Assembly (NCBI GenBank): GCA_013791765.1
Contig: VMTC01000012.1
Coordinates: forward strand, 45,106-109,105
Direction of reading: 5' to 3'
Length of the DNA stretch: 64,000 bases
Source: Rhodoferax sp.
GTDB lineage: Bacteria; Pseudomonadota; Gammaproteobacteria; Burkholderiales; Burkholderiaceae_C
Shown: one piece after another, positions 1 through 9,800 of the stretch
How the letters are laid out: each line of letters opens with the position of its first letter
Numbering within the stretch: position 1 is the stretch's first letter
Translations under genes and position numbers: made by a program
The notes under the pieces: model-generated
Seen by the model: only the letters and a program-made list of their open reading frames with translations
What the model was told of the DNA's origin: nothing
Databases searched by the model: none

Positions 1-1
1 C

Positions 2-109
2 AAATCCACCATCTTCAAAGCCAGTCTGCAGATTGCCGACATCGACCACGCCTATTACGCGGATCATTTGCTCACGCTGGCGCGGCACCCTAGCGATTTT
101 CTCGACTGA
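2..109 (+). pseudogene. yaeQ: Host yaeQ, 5' part, cut by the island
   Basis: The frame from base 2 gives a typical YaeQ N-terminus (TIFKASLQIADIDHAYYADH, then LLTLARHPS) that matches the intact island copy at 20325. YaeQ is a small PD-(D/E)XK-fold protein first described as an RfaH-related suppressor; its biochemical role is unclear. The start codon lies just outside the window. After Arg-His-Pro-Ser (base 94) homology stops, and four foreign codons (Asp-Phe-Leu-Asp) lead to a TGA at 107-109. The missing remainder resumes at 33672 with Glu-Thr-Asp-Glu-Arg. The host gene is therefore split by a 33.6 kb insertion and the left piece can make only a truncated peptide. Confidence 0.93.
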
Positions 110-130
110 CGTTTTTGAATGTCAATTGAT
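94..130 (+). repeat. Left terminal inverted repeat of the island
   Basis: CGATTTTCTCGAC (94-106) is followed 12 bp later by ATGTCAATTGAT (119-130). The right end read inward on the minus strand gives CGATTTTTCTCGAC, a 9 bp spacer and ATGTCAAATGAT. The shared order and sequence of two boxes at both ends is what recombinase-binding terminal sites look like. Which protein binds is inference. Confidence 0.8.
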
Positions 131-464
131 CGCTTCACCCGGGGTGCGATTCAAACTAATGTGATGAATTTTCCAATTACACTGGATTCCAGTGTCGGGA
201 CGATTTTTTAGTTAATTTAAGCTGTCACCGTGTTTATGCCCAACTGAACAGCGTTGCCCCTGTTTTCTGTCTTGGAATTCGGTAGCTTGGAATTCAATTT
301 CAAATGGCTGTTTGGCAAGCGAAGCGCGTCAGGCCGAAGGCAAGGCCCTTGTGGATAAGTACGGGTGAGAGGTGTGGGGATGTGGGCAAGCCGGGCGTTT
401 TGCGGGCTTGTCCACATATCCTCACCGACCCCCTACTTATCCATCAAGTAGTGTGCTGTAGCCC
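110..464. other. Left-end noncoding region of the island
   Basis: I see no convincing gene between the truncated yaeQ and the 3' end of the helicase gene. The stretch holds the inner part of the left terminal repeat, a copy of GGGTGCGATTCAAA at 142-155, two copies of TTGGAATTC near 270-297, and the large imperfect inverted repeat at 352-443. Confidence 0.6.
352..443. repeat. Long imperfect inverted repeat with a DnaA-box-like motif
   Basis: The left arm (352-392) begins TGGATAAGTA and ends near GGGCAAGCC. The right arm (404-443), reverse-complemented, gives TGGATAAGTA at one end and GTGGACAAGCC at the other, with scattered mismatches between. TGTGGATAA at 350-358 matches the DnaA box consensus. 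It lies just past the stop of the helicase gene, so it may act as a transcription terminator for the defence operon, or as a structural element of the island end. The function is not shown. Confidence 0.6.
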
Positions 465-3260
465 TTACCACCCCTTCGAGAGCATCTCTCTCATGCTCAG
501 CCCATTCAGCACCGAAGCGCAGGTTTCCCAGTCCGCATCCTCCACCTTGCTGTATTTCGCATCAAACGGGTTGCGCGTCGCCGTGCTGCGGTCGATGAGT
601 TGATTGGCGGCGGCCTCGTCATTCAGCGCCACTTGCACCCACACATCCTCCAGCGTGTCGGGGATCTGTCCGAACAGGCCGTGAATCGCTTCCAGTCGGT
701 CGGCCAGCACTTGGTGAACTCGGTCCTCTACCGAATCGCGGTAGCGCAGGTTGGCAATCCAAATTTCATTGCGGGCTTGGCCAATGCGCTGGATACGTCC
801 CTTGCGTTGCTCCAGCCGGGTCGGGTTCCAAGGCAAGTCAATATTGATGAGTGTGCCCAAGCGTTGCAGGTTTAAGCCTTCCGATGCGGCATCTGTGCCC
901 AACATCAGCTTGAGGTCTCCCGCACGCACACGGCCTTTGAGCACATTGCGGTCGCAGCGCTGAAACCGGCCATCACGCCAAAAGCCTGAGCGGTTGCTGC
1001 CCGCGTAGAGTCCGATGTCCATGCCTGCAAACTCTGTGCGCTTGGCCATTTCGTCGCCAATCCAGCGCACCGTGTCGTAATACTGCGAGAACAGGATGCA
1101 GCCCCGTTCCAGCCAGCTCCCAGATACCCCTGGATGGGTTCCGCGCAAATAGCCAATCAGCGCCTCCAGCTTGGGGTCGTTGTTGCCACCTTGCTTGAGC
1201 AGGCTCAGGCATCGTCGTAACGAATCAATTTCCTTGTCCGTGAAGTTCTTGAAATCACTGGCCCCCTGCGGTGGCCGCCCCACCTGAATCGGCACCTCTT
1301 CTTCGACATCATCTTCGTCTTCATCGTCTGGGGCATCTGGCTCCTCGCCCAGAAGCTTGGCAACGGTGCGTCGCCCGGCTTCCATCGAGCTACCCATGCG
1401 CCGCAACAACAAAGTCTTGAAAAAACCAGCACCTTTAACCCGTTGCTGGAGCAACTGCGAAAACTCCTCTGCCTCCGCATAGGCATCACGCAGGTAACTA
1501 CCCAAAACCAGCGCGCCCTCGTTGTCTTCACCAAACAACTTCACTGTCACCTTGGGCAGAAAATAGCCGCCGGTAGCCGGGTTGATGGTCGCCTCCAAGT
1601 AGGCGCGGGTACGGCGCACGATGCAGCGCAGCAGCGGGTTGAAGTTGGCACCGTACTCGGGCAGCAGCCCGTTTTGCAGTTGCACACGCCGAATCGCCGG
1701 AGACAGTTGATCCAAACTCTCGGGGGTAAATTGCCAGCGCGTATCGCTGGCATCCAGGCTGCGGCGTATCCGGTCAAAAGCCGGGTTTTCAAATTTGGAT
1801 GGCAAGGGGTCGCGCACGTACTCCCAACCACTGCGCACATCCGCAGTCGGCACCTCAGCGTCGCCAGTCGCAATATCCAGGCAACGGCTGGCCTGAAACC
1901 ACTGGCTGGAATGCGTCCAACCACCCAGCACACCATCATTGCCCTGAGACAAGATGTGGAGTAGATCCCACGCCTCTACCGGGTGCAGTTGCACTGGGGT
2001 GGCGGTGGCCAGCAACATGCTTTTGGTCTTGGGACCGATCTCGCGCAAAAAGGCCATCAGCTTGTTGGGTTCGGCACGCTCGTTGACTTCATCAGCATCC
2101 GCATCCACCTTGGGCACCTTACGGCGGCGGGCGCGATGCGCTTCATCCACGATGACGCAGGTGTAGCGACGGCTCAGCAACTGGTTCACCGCCTCTGACA
2201 GACCGCGCACCACCAACCCCTGCGATACCAGTCCAATGCGGCGCGGGCACTTGCCCAGCGACTTGGCTCCATCGGACGGGTATTCCAAGTCGTTCTCGTC
2301 TACCCATGCTTTACCATTCCAGCGGGCAGAGGGCAACGACAGCAACTCCATCAACTCGTCTTGCCACTGTTGCAGCAGTGGCTTGGGTGCCAGCACCAAA
2401 ATCGGCCCGCCATCGGGGTCATCCAGCGCCATCAGCATGGCCGCCATCGCCAGTTGCACCGTCTTGCCCAAGCCAACTTGGTCGGCCAGAACCAGGCGCG
2501 CACCGCCCAGACGGTGACGCTCCAGCGCCAGCCTGGCAAAGTATTTTTGGTGCGGCCACAAGCCCTGATCACGCCGGTACACAGGTGTCTCGACCGCTGC
2601 CGCAGCCGCCACAAGGGTCGGGTCGGCAATCGTTGTCAATTCAGTTGGCTCAATGACAGTGCGGGAAAGAATGCGCTGCACGTCCTGCACAATGAAGGGA
2701 CAAACGCTTAAATCCACAGCACGCGGGTCGTTCCACAGTGCATCAAACTCCGCCTGCACCCAGGCTATGGTGTCGGGATCGTTGTCTTCCCACAGTAGCT
2801 CGTAGTTCAGCTTCCAGGCCGACAGGCTCTCATTCACACTGCCCATGAACGAGGTTGCAGTGCCGTCGGCATACCTCAGAACCCCCGCTTTGCCGTGGAT
2901 CAGGCCAAACGCCGAATCGGGCAGCACCCGCACCTCCAGCTTTTTGCTGGTCAGCGCCTCGTACAACTTCCGGTAGCGCGGCAGCGCGGCGGGTGGGGCG
3001 TCCTCCGGCTTGCCCGCGCACCAAGAGCGGCGCAGTGCGGCCTGCGCTGCCGCAGCAGTCACCAGGTCTTGCGGGTCCAGGTCTGAATTGCAGATGATGC
3101 GCACCGGCCCGGCCACGCCGGTAAGCGCCTCGCCCGCGACCTCAAACAGGCTGGACCGAAAGTACCCGGCAATGCGGTCATAGCTGACTGCACCGTTCAG
3201 GCGCTGGGTCAGCACCGACCGGTCAAGGCGATTGAGCCGACTGGAGTGGCGTTGGAGCAT
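465..3260 (-). CDS. Anti-phage phospholipase D / SNF2-type helicase fusion
   Basis: This 931 aa protein has two parts. Residues about 1-180 are a PLD-like nuclease module with His122-x-Lys124 and a GSxN motif (Gly140-Ser-Val-Asn143). From about 235 onward lies an SNF2/RapA-type helicase: Walker A DQVGLGKT (260-267), DEAH (372-375), a TATP motif III, and C-terminal motifs around TDAASEGLNLQ and GRIQRIGQ. Only one PLD half-site is visible, so activity may need a dimer. It is the last gene of the minus-strand operon, 12 bp after the DUF1156 methyltransferase. A PLD plus SNF2-like protein beside a methylase suggests the restricting or translocating arm of a modification-dependent defence system. 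PLD and helicase functions also occur in DISARM, but there as separate genes. Confidence 0.88.
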   Translation of the reverse strand: MLQRHSSRLNRLDRSVLTQRLNGAVSYDRIAGYFRSSLFEVAGEALTGVAGPVRIICNSDLDPQDLVTAAAAQAALRRSWCAGKPEDAPPAALPRYRKLYEALTSKKLEVRVLPDSAFGLIHGKAGVLRYADGTATSFMGSVNESLSAWKLNYELLWEDNDPDTIAWVQAEFDALWNDPRAVDLSVCPFIVQDVQRILSRTVIEPTELTTIADPTLVAAAAAVETPVYRRDQGLWPHQKYFARLALERHRLGGARLVLADQVGLGKTVQLAMAAMLMALDDPDGGPILVLAPKPLLQQWQDELMELLSLPSARWNGKAWVDENDLEYPSDGAKSLGKCPRRIGLVSQGLVVRGLSEAVNQLLSRRYTCVIVDEAHRARRRKVPKVDADADEVNERAEPNKLMAFLREIGPKTKSMLLATATPVQLHPVEAWDLLHILSQGNDGVLGGWTHSSQWFQASRCLDIATGDAEVPTADVRSGWEYVRDPLPSKFENPAFDRIRRSLDASDTRWQFTPESLDQLSPAIRRVQLQNGLLPEYGANFNPLLRCIVRRTRAYLEATINPATGGYFLPKVTVKLFGEDNEGALVLGSYLRDAYAEAEEFSQLLQQRVKGAGFFKTLLLRRMGSSMEAGRRTVAKLLGEEPDAPDDEDEDDVEEEVPIQVGRPPQGASDFKNFTDKEIDSLRRCLSLLKQGGNNDPKLEALIGYLRGTHPGVSGSWLERGCILFSQYYDTVRWIGDEMAKRTEFAGMDIGLYAGSNRSGFWRDGRFQRCDRNVLKGRVRAGDLKLMLGTDAASEGLNLQRLGTLINIDLPWNPTRLEQRKGRIQRIGQARNEIWIANLRYRDSVEDRVHQVLADRLEAIHGLFGQIPDTLEDVWVQVALNDEAAANQLIDRSTATRNPFDAKYSKVEDADWETCASVLNGLSMREMLSKGW

Positions 3261-3272
3261 GTGGTGCTTGTA

Positions 3273-6158
3273 TTAGGCGTGGTCGTTACGCAACCGCCCA
3301 GCCAGAATGCGCGCCGCCTCAGAGTCTTCCGCCCACTCCTGCATGCCTTCGGCATTGCCCAGCGCGGCCAGCCATTCCAGCAGGCCGACAAAGCCTTCGC
3401 GCTTGCCCCAGTAACCCTGGCCAAAGGTGTCACGCAGGTATTGGCGGCCTGGCTCGGGGCTGTTGTCGGCAGCGGCGGTTTCGCGCACGGCGAACATCAG
3501 GTGGCGCAGCGGCGACGTGGCAAACGGGTGCGGGCCGCTGGCGGACGCCCGGCCCCTGGCGCTGGCTGTGTTTTGTGTACCTAATTGGCCTGTAGCCCCC
3601 GTATCACCTGCGCTGACAGCTATCAAAATAGAAGCAGCTAGGCCGCTGGGTGTGAACATGCGGGCACCGTTGGCCTTGTCGCTTTTGAGCAGGGGCTTGA
3701 TGTCGGTCACGCCAAAGCCCCGCGCCAGCTCTTCGTACATGCCCTTGCGGCGCTCGCCCCGGCTCTCGATGTCCAGCGAGCGCAAGTAGTAGCGCTCCAC
3801 CAGGCTCAGGTCGCGCCACGAAGCGTCCAGCCCACGGGGAATCAGCGTGTCGCAGGCGATGCCCAGCGCTCGTTCGATCACGGTCTGGAAGTCGCTCTTT
3901 TCGCCCTTGCCGCGCACGGCAAACACTTCGTGCTCTACGTCTTTGCCGTCCAGCGTGCCGTAGTGCGTCAGCACTTTCAGCGCAGCAGCGTATGCGGCCA
4001 ACTGGTAGTCGGCATCGTTGAAGTTGGGCTCGCCGCCTTCGTCCAGTACCTGCATGCTGGCAATCTGGCGCTTCACTTCGTCTTCCACCAGCGGGTACAC
4101 CTCGTCCAAAAAGCCTGGTTCGTTGGCGGCGCGTTTGCGCAGCACCAGGCAGACGGTGCCTTGGACGTAGTTGCCTTTTTTAATTCCCACCGCATCGGTT
4201 TCAGTGCTGATGGTCCAGGCAGCCGTGGCTTTGAGCCCTGCCGCCCACAGAATCATGCCCAGGTCGGCCCAAACTGCCGGGTCTTGGTGGGTGAACATGA
4301 CCATCTGCAGACCGTTGTCTGGCATGTGATGGGCCAGGTTTTTGTAAATCTCCACCATTGATCGACGGAAGTCTTCGCCATCACCACGCACCGCCAGCTC
4401 TGCGCGAGCGTCGGGTGTCCATTCTGGAAATGCGTTGGCGAGTTGTTTGTCGTACCAGGCAAGAAAAAAGTCACCGAGCTCGTGGTAATTAACTGCGTCG
4501 GCATAGGGGGGGTCAGTTACCCACAAATCACACTGATCACGTAGATCGCGAGCATCAGCAACTTTTACGCTACTACTCGTTGGCAACCAAACGAGCGGAG
4601 CACCGTCAAGTAAATCAAACGTGGGCGCGATCTTTGTAAATGCACGCCCCGAATAACTTACCAGTGTGTTCAGTGCTTGGTTGTTAAAGGCTTGATCGCC
4701 CTTCTCATTACTTCCATGCCACATCCAGGCACTTCCCCGCGAATCCCAATTGGCAACTCGCCCCAACCCCAACAAACACCCAACCCGCGCCGCCTTCGAT
4801 GTCGCTAACGCTCCTGAGCGCTCTGCGAGCAACCCATGCGTCAGCAACTGCCTCGGCGTAAACAGATGGTGCCAATGCGTCCAGCCACGCTCACGGATGG
4901 GTTGATCGGTGTTGTAGCCACTGACAATTGCCTTGGACGGAATAAACCCCTCGCGCTGCCATTCTGCAAAGCGTTCCCGCAGCAAGGCGAGCACCTTGGC
5001 TTCACGGGCCAAGTCAGCCGCATCGGGCGCGGCATAACGGCGAATTTCTTTGGGCTTGCCGTTCTTAATGATCGTCTTGACCCAGCGGACGCAATACAGC
5101 CGCTCCTGAAACACGTCGCCCGAACGCGGCACAACATCATCATTGGTCCAGCGGCGCAAGCCGTCGGTGCCGCGCAGGGCTTCCACGGACCAGGTGCGGT
5201 TGGCATCAAAAGGGTCCACCACGCGGCTGTTTGCCACCGTTGCGCCTTTTTTCTCTTTGTAGAGCTTCAGCTCGGCAGCTGACACCACGGCAATCTCGGG
5301 CTGTAATTGGTCTGAGCCCGCCACCTGCTTCCAGCGCGCCACCACCTTGGATTTCTCGCCAATCAACCAGCTCGGTGCCAGCGGAATGAAGTAGTCGCAG
5401 CCTTCGGGCTTCACTTCCACACAGTACAGGTATGCGTCGGCGCGTTCACCTTGCTCGTTGTGTTCAATGCCCCATTCGGTCACTTGCTGGTTAGCGGCAG
5501 CCAGTGCAGCGGCCTGCACGCGCATCACTTCTTCTTGCACGGCTTGTCCACCGCCCAGCAGATTCAGGCTGGCCCAGGTGAGCAGCCCGGCCACGGGGTT
5601 CAGGTCCGAACCAAAGGCCTCGCAGCCGATACGCGCAGCCTCAAACGGGATAGAGCCACCGCCACAAAAGCTGTCGCCCACACGCGGCGTACGGCCAAAG
5701 GTGCGCTGGCCCAGTTGCTCGATCAGTTCGGACAACTTGGACGCGGACGTGCCCAGGTGGGCATTGATGTCGGCCCACGCTGCCTCGCTGGGGCCTTCCA
5801 CGTTTTCGGGTCGGTCGCAGTAAGCGATGCGCTCCGCGTAGGTCATGGCGTCAAACATGGAGCGGCTGGGGCCATCCACCGTACGCCACGGCACGGATGA
5901 AGAAAAGTCTTTGCAGCGCTCCCAAGCGCCCTGGTCATCCATCGTGAGAATTTTGAGAAAAACCTCACGGTCTTTTTTAGCATCGCTGCTCGCGGGCATG
6001 AGCATGCCCAGAATGCTGGCACGCACCAAAATCAAAGGCTTGCGACCCCACCACTTACCCAGGCGGGTGAGCGTTTGCCCGTTGTTGGCCTTGCGCTCTT
6101 TGTAGGCCTCAGCCGACAGGCGGGCGATGGGAAACTGGGTTTCTATGAAGGTGGGCAT
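3273..6158 (-). CDS. DUF1156 DNA methyltransferase (anti-phage associated)
   Basis: This 961 aa protein starts with the DUF1156 signature (LGKWWGRKPL at residues 33-42). It has SAM motif I (DSFCGGGSIPFEAA, from residue 162) and the catalytic DPPY (549-552) in LWVTDPPYADAV, the pattern of amino-group (N6-adenine or N4-cytosine) DNA methyltransferases. It lies between DUF3780 and the PLD/helicase gene in one operon. In such systems the methylase marks host DNA so that the effector genes ignore it (inference from family context). Residues about 831-870 (LIAVSAGDTGATGQL and following) are encoded by a copy of the dispersed Comamonadaceae repeat and look like an in-frame insertion. The 69 bp gap before this gene holds another copy. 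Confidence 0.9.
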   Translation of the reverse strand: MPTFIETQFPIARLSAEAYKERKANNGQTLTRLGKWWGRKPLILVRASILGMLMPASSDAKKDREVFLKILTMDDQGAWERCKDFSSSVPWRTVDGPSRSMFDAMTYAERIAYCDRPENVEGPSEAAWADINAHLGTSASKLSELIEQLGQRTFGRTPRVGDSFCGGGSIPFEAARIGCEAFGSDLNPVAGLLTWASLNLLGGGQAVQEEVMRVQAAALAAANQQVTEWGIEHNEQGERADAYLYCVEVKPEGCDYFIPLAPSWLIGEKSKVVARWKQVAGSDQLQPEIAVVSAAELKLYKEKKGATVANSRVVDPFDANRTWSVEALRGTDGLRRWTNDDVVPRSGDVFQERLYCVRWVKTIIKNGKPKEIRRYAAPDAADLAREAKVLALLRERFAEWQREGFIPSKAIVSGYNTDQPIRERGWTHWHHLFTPRQLLTHGLLAERSGALATSKAARVGCLLGLGRVANWDSRGSAWMWHGSNEKGDQAFNNQALNTLVSYSGRAFTKIAPTFDLLDGAPLVWLPTSSSVKVADARDLRDQCDLWVTDPPYADAVNYHELGDFFLAWYDKQLANAFPEWTPDARAELAVRGDGEDFRRSMVEIYKNLAHHMPDNGLQMVMFTHQDPAVWADLGMILWAAGLKATAAWTISTETDAVGIKKGNYVQGTVCLVLRKRAANEPGFLDEVYPLVEDEVKRQIASMQVLDEGGEPNFNDADYQLAAYAAALKVLTHYGTLDGKDVEHEVFAVRGKGEKSDFQTVIERALGIACDTLIPRGLDASWRDLSLVERYYLRSLDIESRGERRKGMYEELARGFGVTDIKPLLKSDKANGARMFTPSGLAASILIAVSAGDTGATGQLGTQNTASARGRASASGPHPFATSPLRHLMFAVRETAAADNSPEPGRQYLRDTFGQGYWGKREGFVGLLEWLAALGNAEGMQEWAEDSEAARILAGRLRNDHA
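3573..3640 (-). repeat. Dispersed Comamonadaceae repeat inside the methyltransferase gene
   Basis: Read on the minus strand the copy begins TTTTGATAGCT, continues with GCGC and ends with ACGGGGGCTACAGGCC. This follows the order of the copies at 6166, 58481 and 62926. It is translated in frame as part of the methyltransferase C-terminus without creating a stop. Confidence 0.72.
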
Positions 6159-6165
6159 GGACGTT

Positions 6166-6226
6166 ATTCAAAAATGATAGCTACTAGCGCAATATCCACG
6201 AGGGCTAGCTCCGCATTTGGCATAAA
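6166..6226 (+). repeat. Dispersed Comamonadaceae repeat
   Basis: This is a near-consensus copy: ATGATAGCTACTAGCGC, then AATATCCACGAGGGCTAG, then an AT-rich tail. It fills the intergenic gap between the DUF3780 stop and the DUF1156 start. Its presence inside the island implies that the operon has lived in related genomes for some time. Confidence 0.8.
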
Positions 6227-6227
6227 T

Positions 6228-6866
6228 TCAGAGTGAAAGCGAAAGCTGCGAATGCCCCAGCAGCTCGCGCCGCGCCTTGGGTGACAAGCCATCGCCTTTG
6301 ACAAAGGGGTTGTCCGCCAGCGCCGCACGCAGCGCCTTGCGCCAGCCAATACCTTTTTGCATGGCCTGGCCGGTGGTGGCCACCGTCATGGTGAAAAGCC
6401 ACCAGCGCTCTTCGGGGGCCAGGGCCTCCCAGTTGTGCAGGGCGTTGGGAATGTCGTCGGGCGAGGCGTCTTCTACCGCCCAGCACAAGATGCACAGCTC
6501 TTTGCCCAGCGACGGGTGCACCGGCACCGGTTTGGCCGGGTTCTTTTGGAACTTGGCGACGGGCAGGCCATTGGCACGCAGCCGGCGGTTGGCTTCGTCC
6601 CAAAAGGCGGGAGCCAGAGCCAGCCAGCGGTTGCGGTCGATGACCACACGCAGGCTTGGGGCATTGGGCTGGGGCGCTTCGACGGCGCGGGCACCCAAGT
6701 GGTCCAGGTCGTTGCCCCGGTGCTCGGTGATGCAAATCATCTCGCTGGCCGCGCTGCCCTTGGGCACGTCAATCAAAAAACCGTGGCGGGCTTCTTCGGG
6801 TAGAAAGCCTAAGCCCACGACCTTGCGGGTGGACGAGGTAGATGAAGATTTACGTGCTATGGCCAT
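6228..6866 (-). CDS. DUF3780 anti-phage-associated protein
   Basis: This 212 aa protein resembles the DUF3780 family, which is found almost only beside DUF499 and DUF1156 genes. No catalytic motif is evident. The N-terminus is a Ser/Thr/Lys-rich tail, followed by a compact Trp-rich alpha/beta region. The start is 2 bp after the DUF499 stop, so the two are translationally coupled. It is probably an accessory subunit of the methylase or ATPase complex; that role is inferred only from conserved neighbourhood. Confidence 0.8.
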   Translation of the reverse strand: MAIARKSSSTSSTRKVVGLGFLPEEARHGFLIDVPKGSAASEMICITEHRGNDLDHLGARAVEAPQPNAPSLRVVIDRNRWLALAPAFWDEANRRLRANGLPVAKFQKNPAKPVPVHPSLGKELCILCWAVEDASPDDIPNALHNWEALAPEERWWLFTMTVATTGQAMQKGIGWRKALRAALADNPFVKGDGLSPKARRELLGHSQLSLSL

Positions 6867-6868
6867 GC

Positions 6869-9800
6869 TTATTGGCCCGCCGATTGCTGAACTTTGGCAG
6901 TGTTAAAAGGCTGGTTGTTGGCCTTCAGCCAGTCCAGCAGCATTTGCCCGGTGGGAAAGGCCAAACTGCCAATGGCCATGCGCAAGCCCCCGCCGCTGAC
7001 AATGTCTTGCAGCTTTTGAGCAATGACCTTCACAGCCACAGCGTCGTAGCCGCTGTCCAGCGCGCCGGAATACTCCACGTTTTGCTGGCCGTCAGGGCTC
7101 TCGGCGGTGAGGCTGATGTCGTGGGCCATGACTGCACCGGCCTGCTCCAGCCGCGTAATGGTGTCCCACACCGCGCTGGCGTCGTCCAGCTTGGTTTGTT
7201 GGGTCCAGCGGGCTGGTGTGGCCAGGTCTATGGGTGGGCGCTCGGCCCCGCCTTTTTGCGGGATGGTGATGCGGATGGCCTCAGAACTGAGGCCGTATTC
7301 GGTGGAAACCGCCATGGCACAGACCACACGGCAATTGGCGGGCACGCGGAATGGCCCGTCATAGGTGGCGGTGCCCACGCTGGTGGGGGATGAGCCGTCA
7401 GTGGTGTAGCGAATGGTGATGCTGTTGGCCTTGGGCAGCGCAAGCAGTTCTACTTCAAAGTGGTCGCCCCGGTTATGCAACTGGTATTTGAGGCGCAGCT
7501 TAGCTGTCCACTCCTTTACCGCGCTGTCTCGCACCATGTCAGCGGGGTCAAAAGCCAGAAAACGGTAACGCAGTGCAGTCGCCTCAAAGCGCGTGGGCGT
7601 GGGCACGGGGGTGGATGCCCTGGTGGGCTCCGCATCGCCCGTTTCAAACACGACCACTGGGGCGTGCAGGGGTTCAATTTTCAAATAGGTGGTGCCGTCG
7701 CCGTCTTCTTGCACGGAGAGTTCTCGCACCACGACTTCGGGCACGGGCGGGGGAAACGGCCCACGGCGAATGTGGTTGCCCTCTTCGCGCCACAGGCCAC
7801 GGCGCAGGCAGTCGGCCTTCAGGTCGTCCAAAGCCGAAAGCTTGTGCAGCGGCCAGTTGGTGTTGACCGCAGCTGCTCGCTTGAAGTCCGACCAGAGCAC
7901 CACTTTTGTATCCGCCGAGCCAAACAAGCGGGCCTCGGCACGGGTGCGAAAACTGTCGTCGTCGATCTTGGTAGTGAACTTTTGCGCGCCTTCCAGGGTG
8001 TGACGCAAGGTGGCTTCACCACTCTGGTTGCCCGCAAAGGCCAGATCGGTGCCGGTTGCGCGCAGCGCGACATTGATGGACGGGTAAACGATCTGGTCGA
8101 AAGCCTCTTTCAGCGCAGCGGTGAACTGCAGACCCACGCGGTCACGCAGGGCATCCAGGGCACGCCACTGGGGGTCGTCAGAGGGGGTGTTTTCAGACTT
8201 GAGTTCGTCTTCAATGCTTTGCAGGGCGCGGGTCTGGCGGGCGGAGTCGAGCACCTTCTGGAAGGTGTCGCGCGAGCCCGTGAGAAACAGCACGCGGTTT
8301 TTGTACTGCTGCTGCGCCCACCAGGCTTGCCAGTCGGCGGAGATGGGCAGTTGGTTGGCTTGCCCGCCGGGACGGACGATGACCAAGGTTGTTTTTTCTT
8401 GTTCTACTTGCACTTCGTCAGGGGGTGGTAGCACTTTGATGACTTGGTAGCAATCGCGCAGCGAGGCAGAAAAGTACGACTCCAGATGCTCGCGCAGCAT
8501 GCGGTCCACCGTCTCGGTATGCAGCGAGAGCGCCATGGAGCGCAGCTTGGCGGCCAGGTTCTGCTGGTTCTTGAAGTACAGGCGGCCATCGGTGGAGTTG
8601 TGCAGATACCAGGCGCGGGTGGCCAGCTTGTCGAGCACATTGGCCTTGAAGGTGGACAGGTCGCGCCCCGGGCGTTGCAAGCAGTCCACCAACTGGTATT
8701 CACGCAGGCCGTGGATGGCACCCGGCGTGGTGGATAGCGAAGCCACCAGGATAAGGCGCGCGGCATCTGACGCATCGGAATTGCCGTTCACCAAGTCGAT
8801 CTGCTCTACCTCGGCATCACCAGCGTGAGCGATGTCGTGGGCAATGGCTTCGCTGAGAGACGGATTGATAGTACGAACCTCAGACGCGATTTCGTCCAGA
8901 TTCAGGTCAAGGTCGTAGGGGTGAATCAGGTCAATGGTGGCGGCCTTGCCGGAATTCCACAGGTTGGAGACCACCATTTGCATGAGCCGAATCACGCCAC
9001 GGGTTTGCTGGAAGCCTTCGTTTTCCTTGAACTTGCCGACGAGTTCGCGCAGGTCTGGGTGAAACGGGTATGCATCCATCACGCGGTTAAACAGTGCCTC
9101 GGGCGACGTGGTGGTCAAGCCCATTTGCACGGCCTCGCGCAGCGCCTCGCGGTAGGCCTCGGCCACCTTTTTGATCTCGGCCTCGGGTGCCACTTGCGCG
9201 AACAGGCGTTTGCGCAGAATGTGATACAGCTCGTCACCGTTGGGATTGACTGGCGTGATGGGCACGGCAATACGGCGGGACTCTGACGTGATGCCCTGCA
9301 CGGCGCGGTTAAAGGCATCTTGCAACTTGGATTGACCGATGCTGAAGTTAGACCCGGCCAAATCAGACAACACCAGGCAGACGTTGTCCATATCAGCCAC
9401 GGCAACGAACAGATTGGCCAGTGCAGCGGTGGTGACAACGCCCAAGTCTGCATTGCCGACTGGCACCGCCACTGCGTATTCCAGGTAAGGAGGAAGTTCA
9501 TCGAGAAACAGCACCAGCGGCTCGCCGCCCAGCAGTTGCTTCCAGGCTTCGGGGCCAGGGGCACTGAGCAAGGGTGACACGTAGCGGGCAAACTGATCTG
9601 CTTTGCCAAGTTGTTCGGCGATCGAGCCCCAGATACCACCCGCAGCATCGGTGCTTCTGCCATTGAAACCTGCCACACGGCAAGTGCCAAGGCTGGGCGC
9701 GGGATTCTGGTCGCCCCTAAGTACCTTGTTGCGAAGTGCCGGGTCTCGCGCCAATAAACCCAGCGCAATCATGCTGTGCGTCTTACCGCCCCCCATTGCT

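Noticed and set aside
7460-8431. 323-codon open frame on the plus strand within the DUF499 gene
   Set aside because: It is the antisense shadow of a gene with clear ATPase motifs and has no recognisable content of its own.
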